Origin: Macrostomum hystrix
Lineage: Eukaryota; Platyhelminthes; Macrostomidae
Direction of reading: 5' to 3'
Assembly: GCA_950097015.1 (NCBI GenBank)
Contig: CATNEN010000037.1
Span: 620,001 to 684,000, forward strand
Length of the DNA stretch: 64,000 bases
The notes beneath the pieces are model-generated. The model ran no database searches. It worked only from the letters and a program-made list of their open reading frames with translations, and had not been told where the DNA came from. This document shows, in pieces, positions 24,146-34,780 of the stretch. A program made the translations under genes and the position numbers. Positions within the stretch are counted from its first letter, which is position 1. Every line of letters begins with the position of its first letter.

Positions 24146-24213
24146 ATAGTGTGACAAGGGCGATGCAAGTACGCGTATGCGATGGTTTTACTAGTAAGTT
24201 TCAGTCGTGCCCC

Positions 24214-27013
24214 TCACGGGCAGTAGCGCTTGAAGGCCTCTTCAATCTCCTGCTTAGTCAGCGCCGAGTGGGCCACCCCGAAGCAGGCCAGCCAGCCGTG
24301 GTATCCGGGCAGCGCTGACTTGTACGCGTTGCCCAGCATTAGCACCTCGTCGTGATCGGGATAGCGATGGTTGGACGTTGCCGGCGAATGACTCGACGCA
24401 TCCCGATCGTTTCTATAGAACTTGGCCTTTCCGGGCGTCATCACGACGGCGCCCCGCAGTCCGCCCGGGTCCGAGGAGGAGGTCGAGTCCAGGGCCGGGT
24501 TGGACTCGTCGCGGAAAAAGCCGGCGCTGCTGTACAGCGAGAGGTCGGTGCTGCGCGGATTCTCAACTAGGGAGAGGCCCGGCTCGCCGGCCTTGCCGCT
24601 GATGTCGATCAGAAGCGAGTCGTAATCTTTCGGACGTTCCACGTAGTAGAATATTGTCCAGTGTCCATTCTGCTTCAGAGGCCTGCCCGATGAAAACGGT
24701 GCAGTGACGGGTGACGTTCTATTGTCATTTCGAATGCTTCCCTAACGACTCAAGCGCTTCTCAAACGACTCAAGCGCTTCTCTAACGACTCAAGCGCTTC
24801 TCTAATGACTCAAGCGCTTCTCTAACGACTCAAGAGCTTCTCTAACGACTCAAGTGCTTCTCTAACGACTCAAGCGCTTCTCTAACGACTCAAGCGTTTC
24901 TCTAACGACTCAAGCGCTTCTCTAACGACTCAAGCGCTTCTCCAATGACTTAAGCGCTTCTCTAATGACTTAAGCGCTTCTCTAACGACTCAAATGCTTT
25001 TTAGCGACTCAAGCGCTTCTCTAATGACTCAAACGCTTTTAAACGACTCAAACGCCTTAAAAATTACTCCATCACCTCTTTAGCGAGTCATCAAATATTT
25101 CGAGACGCGTTTAATGCGTTGTTGAGGCATAGCCAGGTCGTTAACTTGAAACACTCTAAAAAAACTTAGAGGACTCATCTTTTGCGGCTCTAAAAAGCTC
25201 TGTACCGCGATATCTAGGTGATTTAATGTTTTTGTCTCTATATCATTTTCTCAATAACACTGGACACCTTCTGATCAAACGAACGCTCCTAGAAATAGGT
25301 ATTCAATAAAAGTCTATAGGCTACCAAGATTAGCTCACCTGCTTAGAATGCCGTCTTTCGAGTCAATCAGAATTCCCCGCGAGCCGTTCAACAGTGCACC
25401 CCTCGTTCCACCGACCAGAGCCGCGTCGCCCCAGCTCAAAACACGGAATTCGCTCGGGTTGACTAAATTATCACCTGGCGAGGCGGCGCGACGAAAATCG
25501 TAGGCTGCCAGAATTTTCGAAGGTGGCTGCGTCGGTGGGTGCGTGGGTTGCTGTGTGGGTTGTTGTGTCGGTTGCTGCGTAGGTTGCTGCGTCGGTTGCT
25601 GTGTCGGTTGCTGTGTGGGTTGTTGTGTCGGTTGCTGCGTCGGTTGCTGCGTCGGTTGCTGTGTCGGTTGCTGCGTCGGTTGCTGCGTCGGTTGCTGTGT
25701 CGGTTGCTGTGTCGGTTGCTGCGTCGGTTGCTGTGTCGGTTGCTGTGTCGGTGGCGGGCCGCCGTTTTTCGGTCGCTTGCAAACGAAGCTGCGTCTGTAG
25801 TGACACGGCACCGAGTAGAGACTTCTGTCGCGCAGTACAATGCAATTGGTCACTAAATCGTTGTTCGGATTGCCAGCAGCCCAGGCTGGGAAGTTGTAGT
25901 GGTCGCCAGACCTGTCGGCCCACTGGTAGCAGATCTTCTGCAGCCGGCCATTGAAGAAGTCCATTCGACAGGGATTGAGCTTAATCAGGCCAATCCACAG
26001 CTCCAGGGAGCAGGCATTCTCGGTCAAGTCTAGCAGGCTCAGTAGTCTAACTTCGGCGTCAGTGTGTACAGAGGCCACGTGAGCCTACGAATGTGCGGAA
26101 ACAATGCCCTTCATTTTAGTATTGTTTTTAGAGTTCGGAGGTTGCATTGATTCCATCGGAATCCGTGAAAGGTTCCATGGGAATCCGTGAGGAGTTAAAA
26201 TAAAAACTTACCTGGCGTCCGTCACAGAAGAACGACGCCTCAATGTATGTCGCTTTGAAGTTCGGCTGGAAGTAGCAATAGTCTCCAATCAGTTGCCAAG
26301 CTGGCGGGCAGGCGTTCGATCCGGAGTCGATTTCGATTCTCGGCGCGGGCGCTTTGCACACGTAGGTCCGTCTGGCGTGGTAAAAATTGTTTTGCCATTG
26401 AAGATTCCCGGCTGTCACCAAAGGTTGATGCGGAGTGAACTAGTCGGCTGGTATTGTGCCGAACGAATGCCGCCGGAGAACTGTTGTCGGTCCACCTGTA
26501 GCTAGTCGGATCTGCTAGTCGATCGGCGTGGGTGCCGTAGCGGCCAATCCAGGCTTCGGCACAGTAGGTCAGCCGGCCAATCAGGATGTTCTCAGTCAGG
26601 TTGCCAATGGAGACCAGGTGGCCGCCGTCGGCTTTGCAGGCCTGCTCAGCCGTGTACCTGGGAATAGATCAATTTTCTTGGGATTAGGGTGGACATTGTG
26701 GAGGATCCGGTTGGACATTAGGGAGGATCTGGTTGGACATTGGGAAGGATCAGTTGGACATTGGGAAGGATCAGTTGGACATTGGAGAGGATCAGTTGGA
26801 CATTGGAGAGGATTAGGATTGGACGCTGATGAAGCAGGCTAACTCATACCAGTAGCTGGTTGACTCGGTCCATCTGTAGCAGTGGTCGTCGTATCGAATC
26901 CAGCCGTCTCGACTGCTGGCGATGCTGTTGCATGTGGCGGCCCCACTACTCTGTCGCACAGTTTGCAGCAGCAACAGCGCGAACTGCAGCAGCGGCAAAT
27001 AGTTTTTCAACAT
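24214..27013 (-). CDS. Secreted protein: two C-type lectin domains, PTQQ linker, concanavalin-like region
   Basis: Four exons: 26850-27013, 26212-26657, 25339-26084 and 24214-24682, about 607 residues. The start gives a signal peptide with a Leu-rich core. C-type lectin domain 1 starts near CNSIASSRDGW (HCYRW, AEQACKADGGHLVSI, AEAWIGRYG, ending YVCK). Domain 2 starts ACPPAWQLIGDYCYF, with FFCDG, AHVASVHTDAE, ELWIGL and ending SFVCKRP. It keeps the cysteine frame, but a calcium-site EPN or QPD motif is not evident. Exon 3 then codes about 17 PTQQ repeats. The C-terminal 200 residues (ILAAYDF, HWTIFYYVER, LIDISGK, ending YCP) resemble a concanavalin/LamG-like jellyroll. Phases agree at all junctions except for one extra base near 26437 inside domain 1, which shifts the frame. 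Introns 1 and 3 hold minisatellites. The role is presumably carbohydrate binding outside the cell; ligand unknown. Confidence 0.8.
24730..25065. repeat. 20-bp minisatellite in lectin intron 3
   Basis: The unit is CTTCTCTAACGACTCAAGCG, with TAATGACT and decayed copies towards 25060. It occupies about half of the 656-bp intron 24683-25338. Confidence 0.92.
25540..25752 (-). repeat. 12-bp coding repeat (PTQQ linker)
   Basis: The unit is close to ACCGACACAGCAGC with synonymous changes. Variation is mainly at third positions (for example CAG/CAA, ACC/ACG), so the array is held in frame. The product is a Pro/Thr/Gln stalk likely to be O-glycosylated. All six frames are open or nearly so, giving several spurious frames. 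Confidence 0.9.
26690..26822. repeat. About 20-bp tandem repeat in lectin intron 1
   Basis: Six units around GGATCAGTTGGACATTGGGA in the 192-bp intron 26658-26849. The copies make up most of the intron. Confidence 0.88.
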
Positions 27014-27563
27014 GTCTTAGTTCGTATTTCAGGGCTTTAAAGCGTTTGCTTCTTCAAATTGCTGCTTCTCAGCCTCAGTGTTCGGTTTTTAAAAGCTCCC
27101 TTTTAGTAGCAAAGTTGAGCGTTGCTATGGCGACAGTTTTTCCTGCTATCTTTTGTTTTTCTTGAATGGCGTGAGGGCGTTATATTTTTTGGCATTCATA
27201 ACAATTATTTTATTTCGTAGATTCGAGTTTTACGACTTTTGAGTAGAGATTAGATTAAACTCGCAAGGTTTTAACTAAAAGCGTAATGTTCTTAAATTAG
27301 ATTTTTTTTCAAGTTGACATTTCTGTTATCAAAGTTGAAAATTTCGTCGAAAATTTAGAAGTTTCTACGGGGTTAACAGCCTTATCTTTCATGGCGTACC
27401 CGCAGTTGCGGATCCTGTTAATTTCTGTTTTTATGGAGAAAAAAATTTCAGTTCTAAAAATGCAATTCTCTTAGAATTGAGATTCAGGATTTCATTATTT
27501 TTTAACTGAATTGGTTGTTATTGAAAACAAACCTGCCGATTTTATAGCTTGAATGGAATTTGA
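27014..27563. other. Region upstream of the lectin gene
   Basis: No coding signal. It should contain the lectin promoter on the minus strand. I find no clear TATA box. Confidence 0.4.
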
Positions 27564-27872
27564 ATGGCCGAGCGGTCTAACGCGTTCGCCTCTCGCACCA
27601 AGGTGCCTGAGCTCGATTCCGCGGCGAGGCCGCATGCATTTGGGGCGCAGCGGCGCAGAGAAGGCTGGGATGGAGGCTTGTCGTGCAATCTACGCCCTTG
27701 AGGGCCAACCTCCAAGGCAAGACGATTGAGAAAATCAGGACAGATGTACACGTCTGTAAGAGTATGTGCTCAGGAGTCAGCGAAATGGACAGAATTGCCT
27801 CCTCGCTGGCTGCGGGTCTAGTGTCACTGATGCGCCATTTCCCGCAGCTCTCAGGCAATTATTACTATTACT
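27564..27872 (+). mobile_element. tRNA-derived SINE, copy 2
   Basis: Head ATGGCCGAGCGGTCTAACGC and B-box region GAGCTCGATTCC, then the shared body and a 3' ATTATTACTATTACT tail. Shorter than copy 1 in the GT-rich middle, where the CGTACGGTA segment is missing. Confidence 0.85.
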
Positions 27873-28046
27873 CTCCTCTGCCCATTGTGTCGATTGCCAA
27901 GCCCGGAAAAAGAATTTAATTCCAAATTATAGATTTTCGCATGAATAATTATGCTGAAAAATGGATGGAACGCAACCAGATGATGTTCTATTTTTATAAT
28001 CCGCCAAGCCTTCAGTAAATCGCAGGCACCGTGTACTCCAAGTTTT

Positions 28047-31000
28047 TCAGCGCTCGTCAACTCGCGGATAAATCGATCCTCGACCGGTCGTCGTCAGCTT
28101 CGGCAGGCGTCGGCCGGCGAAGATCTTTTCGAACAGCGCGAGCTCCTCCGGCGAATCGGACCGGGCGAGAATCCGCACCCGCCAGGCTTCACCTGCCGTT
28201 GCATCGGCGTCGTCATCGGCAAGAGATTCGTGCCGACCAGCCCGGCATCGTTTCGAATGCTGCGCAACCAGCTGGCGAGGTCCCGGCAGCCTCGGACGGG
28301 CCCTGGCTAGCTCGAGGCGCCATTGGCCAGCGGTTAAGCCTCTGTCCAAGCGTCGAACTAGCAATGGAATGCCACATTGGCGACAGGACAGGCTAACAAT
28401 GGCGTTGGTGCAGACGCACTCAAATTCAAGCTTGGCGTTGTTCGCCTTGTCAGCGTAGCTGCTGCTGCTGCCGCTGCCGATGCTACTGCTGCTGCTGCTG
28501 CAGGCGTTGCATGCGATTTTTGTGCCGCCGCTTTGATTCTGTGCTTTTCTAAAGACGCTCTTCACACTACTGTGAGTAGTGCCGCTAGAGCCAACACTGC
28601 AGCCGCAACCAAACGGACTGCGCGGAGTAGGTTTTAGTTTTCTGTTTACCGTGCGAGTCTGCTGGTGGGATCTGCAACGATGGCGGGACGACTCAGCCTG
28701 AAAATTTTCAGCTAAGGACTTGGAAATCTCAGATCTAGTCAGGAAACTGGCGGATCTAGTCAGGATACTGGTGGATCTAGTCAGGAAACTGGCGGATCTA
28801 GTCAGGAAACTGGCGGATCTAATCAGGAAACTGGCGGATCTAGTCAGGAAACTGGCAGATCTAGTCAGGAAACTGGCGGATCTAGTCAGGAAACTGGCAG
28901 ATCTAGTCAGGAAACTGGCAGATCTAGTCAGGAAACTGGCAGATCTAGTCAGGAAACTGGCAGATCTAGTCAGGAAACTGGCGGATCTAATCAGGAAACT
29001 GGCGGATCTAGTCAGGAAACTGGCAGATCTAGTCAGGAAACTGGCGGATCTAGTCAGGAAACTGGCGGATCTAGTCAGGAAACTGGCAGATCTAGTCAGG
29101 AAACTGGCGGATCTAGTCAGGAAACTGGCGGATCTAGTCAGGAAACTGGCGGATCTAATCAGGAAACTGGCGGATCTAGTCAGGAAACTGGCAGATCTAG
29201 TCAGGAAACTGGCGGATCTAGTCAGGAAACTGGCGGATCTAATCAGGAAACTGGCGGATCTAGTCAGGAAACTGGCAGATCTAGTCAGGAAACTGGCGGA
29301 TCTAGTCAGGAAACTGGCAGATCTAGTCAGGAAACTGGCAGATCTAGTCAGGAAACTGGCAGATCTAGTCAGGAAACTGGCAGATCTAGTCAGGAAACTG
29401 GCGGATCTAATCAGGAAACTGGCGGATCTAGTCAGGAAACTGGCAGATCTAGTCAGGAAACTGGCGGATCTAGTCAGGAAACTGGCAGATCTAGTCAGGA
29501 AACTGGCAGATCTAGTCAGGAAACTGGCAGATCTAGTCAGGAAACTGGCGGATCTAGTCAGGAAACTGGCGGATCTAGTCAGGAAACTGGCAGATCTAGT
29601 CAGGAAACTGGCGGATCTAGTCAGGAAACTGCAGGATCTAGTCAGGAAACTGGCAGATCTAGTCAGGAAACTGGCGGATCTAGTCAGGAAACTGGCGGAT
29701 CTAGTCAGGAAACTGGCGGATCTAGTCAGGAAACTGGCGGATCTAGTCAGGAAACTGGCGGATCTAGTCAGGAAACTGGCGGATCTAGTCAGGAAACTGG
29801 CGGATCTAGTCAGGAAACTGGCAGATCTAGTCAGGAAACTGGCGGATCTAGTCAGGAAACTGCAGGATCTAGTCAGGAAACTGGCAGATCTAGTCAGGAA
29901 ACTGGCGGATCTAGTCAGGAAACTGGCGGATCTAGTCAGGAAACTGGCGGATCTAGTCAGGAAACTGGCGGATCTAGTCAGGAAACTGGCGGATCTAGTC
30001 AGGAAACTGGCAGATCTAGTCAGGAAACTGGCGGATCTAGTCAGGAAACTGGCAGATCTAGTCAGGAAACTGGCGGATCTAGTCAGGAAACTGCAGGATC
30101 TAGTCAGGAAACTGGCAGATCTAGTCAGGAAACTGGCGGATCTAGTCAGGAAACTGGCGGATCTAGTCAGGAAACTGGCGGATCTTGTCAGGAAACTGGC
30201 GGATCTAGTCAGGAAACTGGCGGATCTTGTCAGGAAACTGGCGGATCTAGTCAGGATACTGGTGGATCTAGTCAGGAAACTGGCGGATCTAGTCAGGAAA
30301 ATGCAAGATCTAGTCAGGATACTGGTGGATCTAGTCAGGATACTGGTGGATCTAGTCAGGATTCTGGTGGATCTAGTCAGAAAACTGCAGGATCTAGTCA
30401 GGATACTGGTGGATCTAGTCAGGAAACTGCAGGATCTAGTCAGGATACTGGTGGATCTTGTCAGGAAACTGCAGGATCTAGTCAGGAAGCTGGCGGCTCT
30501 TGTGAGGAAACTGGCGGCTCTTGTGAGGAAACTGGCGGCTCTTGTGAGCAAATTGGTGGATCTTGTCAGGAAACTGCAGGATCTAGTCAGGAAACTGGCG
30601 GCTCTTGTCAGGAAACTGGCGGATTAAGTTGAGACACCGCTCACCCGCAATCCACCGGCTGCTGCCACCCATTCGCTGCCGCCCGCAGCAGCCGCGCCAT
30701 GCCAGCCTTGCCGCTCTCCGCCGGCAAAGCCGCAGCCGCCCTCTCGGCCACTTCGGCAGCCTCTGCGGCAGCTGACGCTGTCGAGCCGGCCGCGAGAAGC
30801 AGCCGGGCCATCCGGACACTTCCGCGCCACGACTCGGCGGCCACGGTCATCGGCGTCCGACCCTCCGGGCAGCGTCGGTCCGGCCGACACGCCGGTCTGG
30901 CCAGCAACTCAGCGGCCACTCGGCAGGCGTTCTTGTCGGCCGCTTGATGTAGCGGCGTCCAGCCGGCGTCGTCAACAGCGTCGGGATCAGCTCCGGCCGC

Positions 31001-31201
31001 CAGCAGCTCGGCGGCAGCGTCGGCTGAGGCGTCGCCACCGACAGCGCAGTAGTGCAGCGGCGTCCAGCCGTGCTCACCGCGCCAGCTGGTCATTGACGGC
31101 GCTAGCTGGAGCAGCTGCCGCACCGCTGCACAGGCTGCGGCGCCTCCGCGGCAGAGGTCGGCGGCGAGGCGAGCGACGTCACAGTTGGCTGGAGGCTGGG
31201 G
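28047..31201 (-). CDS. Ankyrin-repeat protein, 5' end not found
   Basis: Exon A (30645-31201) opens after an acceptor CACCCGCAG and encodes about three ankyrin repeats, with GWTPLHYCAVGG, AAELLAAGADPDAVDDAG, GWTPLHQAADKNA and RTPMTVAAE visible. Such repeats are protein-binding scaffolds. It ends in phase 2 at a donor GTGAGC. The best partner is an acceptor CGTTGCAG at 28672, opening exon B (28047-28671), which continues in frame for 208 codons to a TGA. Exon B has a Ser run, several Cys (CNAC, CRQC) and a basic end; I recognise no domain. Splicing at the nearer TTTTCAG (about 28700) instead would end the protein within 17 residues. The intron is a 21-bp array. Upstream exons and the start codon were not identified. 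The ankyrin repeats are secure; the exon B link is inference. Confidence 0.55.
28726..30622. repeat. 21-bp minisatellite, about 90 copies
   Basis: The unit contains GATCTAGTCAGGAAACTGGC; variants with GATCTAATCAGG, CTGCAGG and GATACTGGTG occur in ordered blocks, the last two towards 30240-30600. It is open on both strands because the unit lacks stops in those frames (LTRSASF on minus, DLVRKLA on plus). Its place between two exons with matching phases makes it an intron array of the ankyrin gene. Confidence 0.93.
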
Positions 31202-31274
31202 CTGCGGGTGCGCGGGTCAGGCGTTATTCGCGATTCCCGATGTCCTTGTAGAAGAAAACGGATGAAGCCCTAGG

Positions 31275-31972
31275 GAATCCCACTAACAGATCCTCAGGTT
31301 TGGGAAATCCCACTAACAGATCCTCAAGGTTTGGGAAATCTCACTAACAGATCATCAAGGTTTGGGAAATCGCACTAACAGATCCTCAAGGTTTGGGAAA
31401 TCTCACTAACAGATCCTCAGGTTTGGGAAATCTCACTAACAGATCATCAAGGTTTGGGAAATCGCACTAACAGATCCTCAAGGTTTGGGAAATCTCACTA
31501 ACAGATCCTCAGGTATGGGAAATCTGACGGATCCACAAGGTTTGGGAAATCTCACTAACAGATCCTCAGGTTTGGGAAATCTGACGGATCCACAAGGTTT
31601 GGGAAATCTCACTAACAGATCCTCAGGTTTGGGAAATCTGACGGATCCACAAGGTTTGGGAAATCTCATTAACAGATCCTCAAGGTTTGGGAAATCGCAC
31701 TAACAGATCCTCAAGGTTTGGGAAATCTCACTAACAGATCCTCAGGTTTGGGAAATCTGACGGATCCACAAGGTTTGGGAAATCTCACTAACAGATCCTC
31801 AGGTTTGGGAAATCTGACGGATCCACAAGGTTTGGGAAATCTCACTAACAGATCCTCAGGTTTGGGAAATCTGACGGATCCACAAGGTTTGGGAAATCTC
31901 ACTAACAGATCCTCAGGTTTGGGAAATCTCACTAACAGATCCTCAGGTTTGGGAAATCTGACGGATCCTCAC
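31275..31972. repeat. 30/31-bp minisatellite, about 27 units
   Basis: Two unit types, one with CTCACTAACAGATCCTCAG and one with CTGACGGATCCACAAG, each following GGTTTGGGAAAT. From about 31,500 they alternate regularly as a dimer of about 57 bp. Related in sequence to the array at 32.8-34.3 kb. Confidence 0.92.
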
Positions 31973-32811
31973 TGACTTTGAATGAGATTTTAACTCATGT
32001 TCAGAAATCCACACAGCTGGTCTACAAGCTCATTTGTACCTTTAGTAGGCCGCTCAGAACCTCTTATTCTTACCTGCGATGTGGACTGCCCATCTTCGGT
32101 GCTGAACTGAGGCATATTGCTTCAATGGAAAATGAATGTCACCTTGCTTATGTCACCTGTAGTAATGCAGCTGAGTCTAAAATATTTATCATATTGAGGC
32201 TTTTCGTTAGGTCACTGTCTGTGTGGATATTTTATATATTCTAGCTCGCATATTGCTGCGTATATATACCGAGTTACGAGTATAACAAAGCTATTGCGTT
32301 AGCCTCGTCAAGTTTCTAATTAATTAGTGTTTCTGCAGCGTTAGCAGTCTCAAAAATAGGCTCTATAAATGATGTCATTAGTCACAATGGAAAGCAGAAA
32401 AAGTATATTGTTTCTTTTCTTTCTTTCTTTTTAACACCATCGAGGCACTTGCCTAGGTCAAAATAGAAAAAATATCTTTCTGCCGTTCTCTTTACCTCAT
32501 AAAATTTATTTTATTGCTATAATTTCATTAATTTCAACGGTGTTATAGACAACAAAAAGTAATTAAAATAATTTTTCATCATTCTTTCACGCCTGAAAAT
32601 AAAAGACAAAAGAGTTGCGATAATTAGCGCCGGCCAGGTCTGGAAACAAACCAGAAATGCACTCGCTATTGTGGTAAAGAAGAAGGTGCTTTTTCCCAAG
32701 AAATAATTTTCTAACAAACAGTTTTCATGTCCAATGTCCAGTTGGTGTACCTTTAAATGGAGCATGTGACAATCAGATACTTTCGGCTCTTAATCTCAGC
32801 AGTGCTCTAGA
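31973..32811. other. Unique spacer between two related arrays
   Basis: AT-rich, with a CTTTCTTTC patch near 32410. No gene supported. Confidence 0.45.
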
Positions 32812-34318
32812 ACTTTTGGGAAATTTCACTAACAGATCCTCAGGTTTGAGGAATCCAACTTACAGATCCTCAGGTAGGGAAATTCCACTAACAGATCCTC
32901 AGGTTTGGGAAATTCCACTAACAGATCCTCAGGTTTGGGAAATTCTACTATCAGATCATCAGGTTTGGGAAATTCCACTATCAGATCCTCAGGTTTGGGA
33001 AATTCCACTAACAGATCCTCAGGTTTGGGAAATTCCACAAACAGATCCTCAGGTTTGGGAAATTCCACTAACAGATCCTCAGGTTTGGGAAATTCCACTA
33101 ACAGATCCTCAGGTTTGGGAAATTCCACTATCAGATCATCAGGTTTGGGAAATTCCACTAACAGATCCTCAGGTTTGGGAAATTCCACTATCAGATCATC
33201 AGGTTTGAGGAATCCAATTTACAGATCCTCAGGTTTGGGAAATTCCACTAACAGATCCTCAGGTTTGGGAAATTCCACTAACAGATCCTCAGGTTTGGGA
33301 AATTCCACTAACAGATCCTCAGGTTTGGGAAATTCCACTAACAGATCCTCAGGTTTGGGAAATTCCACTAACAGATCATCAGGTTTGGGAAATTCCACTA
33401 ACAGATCCTCAGGTTTGGGAAATTCCACTAACAGATCCTCAGGTTTGGGAAATTCCACTAACAGATCCTCAGGTTTGAGGAATCCAACTTACAGATCCTC
33501 AGCTGGTTTGGGAAATTCCACTATCAGATCCTCAGGTTTGGTAAATTCCACTAACAGATCCTCAGGTTTGAGAATTCAACTTACAGATCCTCAGGTTTGG
33601 GAAATTCCACTAAAAGATCCTCAGGTTTGGGAAATTCCACTAACAGATCCTCAGGTTTGGGAAATTCCACAAACAGATCCTCAGGTTTGGGAAATTCCAC
33701 TAACAGATCATCAGGTTTGGGAAATTCCACTAACAGATCCTCAGGTTTGGGAAATTCCACTAACAGATCCTCAGGTTTGGGAAATTCCACTAACAGATCC
33801 TCAGGTTTGAGGAATCCAACTTACAGATCCTCAGGTTTGGGAAATTCCACTATCAGATCCTCAGGTTTGGTAAATTCCACTAACAGATCCTCAGGTTTGG
33901 GAAATTCCACTAAAAGATCCTCAGGTTTGGGAAATTCCACTAAAAGATCCTCAGGTTTGGGAAATTCCACTAACAGATCCTCAGGTTTGGGAAATTCCAC
34001 AAACAGATCCTCAGGTTTGGGAAATTCCACTAACAGATCCTCAGGTTTGGGAAATTCCACTATCAGATCATCAGGTTTGGGAAATTCCACTAACAGATCC
34101 TCAGGTTTGGGAAATTCCACGAACAGATCCTCAGGTTTGAGGAATCCAACTTACAGATCCGTAGGTTTGGGAAATTCCACTAACAGATCCTCAGGTAGGG
34201 AAATTCCACTAACAGATCCTCAGGTTTGGGAAATTCCACTAACAGATCCTCAGGTTTGGGAAATTCCACTAACAGATCCTCAGGTTTGGAAAATCCCACT
34301 AACAGATTCTCAGGTTGG
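32812..34318. repeat. 30-bp minisatellite, about 50 copies
   Basis: The unit contains TTCCACTAACAGATCCTCAG followed by GTTTGGGAAA. A marker variant (GAGGAATCCAACTTACAG) recurs near 32848, 33209, 33476, 33809 and 34138, spaced about 270-360 bp apart, which points to block duplication. Frames such as LGNSTNRSSG are open on both strands because of the 30-bp period. Confidence 0.95.
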
Positions 34319-34780
34319 GTGTTTTAGAGGGTCGATATTTTCGAAACGTACATTTAAATTTCAAAAGGAAAATGAAATTCTAATTTAAAATATGCTACAA
34401 TCACGTGCTTTTAAAAATTTAATCTTAGTTTTCTGGCCCTGGACAGTTTGCCCTGCCCTGGACATTGTCGAACGTCAACAGATTAATGCAACGTACGCTA
34501 GTTGAAATGATTACTTTAACAAACCAATTCGACACCAATTGGTCTCCAGTTAAATTGGCATTATCTCTGCGATATCTCATATCTCGTGTCTTCGAACGAT
34601 CTGTTATGAAGTATTTTTTCATGCACTGTTACTCGCAATTCAATCTTGAATCTAGCATATTCTTGTTACTTAAAAGCTTCAGTTTTAAGTTACAAGTGTA
34701 GTGTTGGTATGTTTATTTTATAATGCGTATATTTCTACTTGAAGTAACATATTCGCGCGTTCAACATTAATGAATTATTA
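34319..34780. other. AT-rich spacer, nothing identified
   Basis: No exon or RNA gene could be supported. Confidence 0.4.

Noticed and set aside
25539-25954. Plus-strand Cys/Val/Gly-rich frames (CCVG repeats)
   Set aside because: Antisense reading of the in-frame PTQQ coding repeat of the lectin gene.
28720-30627. 635-codon plus-strand frame of DLVRKLA repeats
   Set aside because: Opposite-strand reading of the 21-bp intron array; no start context or flanking exons on this strand.
32816-34388. Several long frames (LGNSTNRSSG, WEIPLTDPQV, VEFPKPEDLL)
   Set aside because: All are phases of the 30-bp array; none extends into unique coding sequence.
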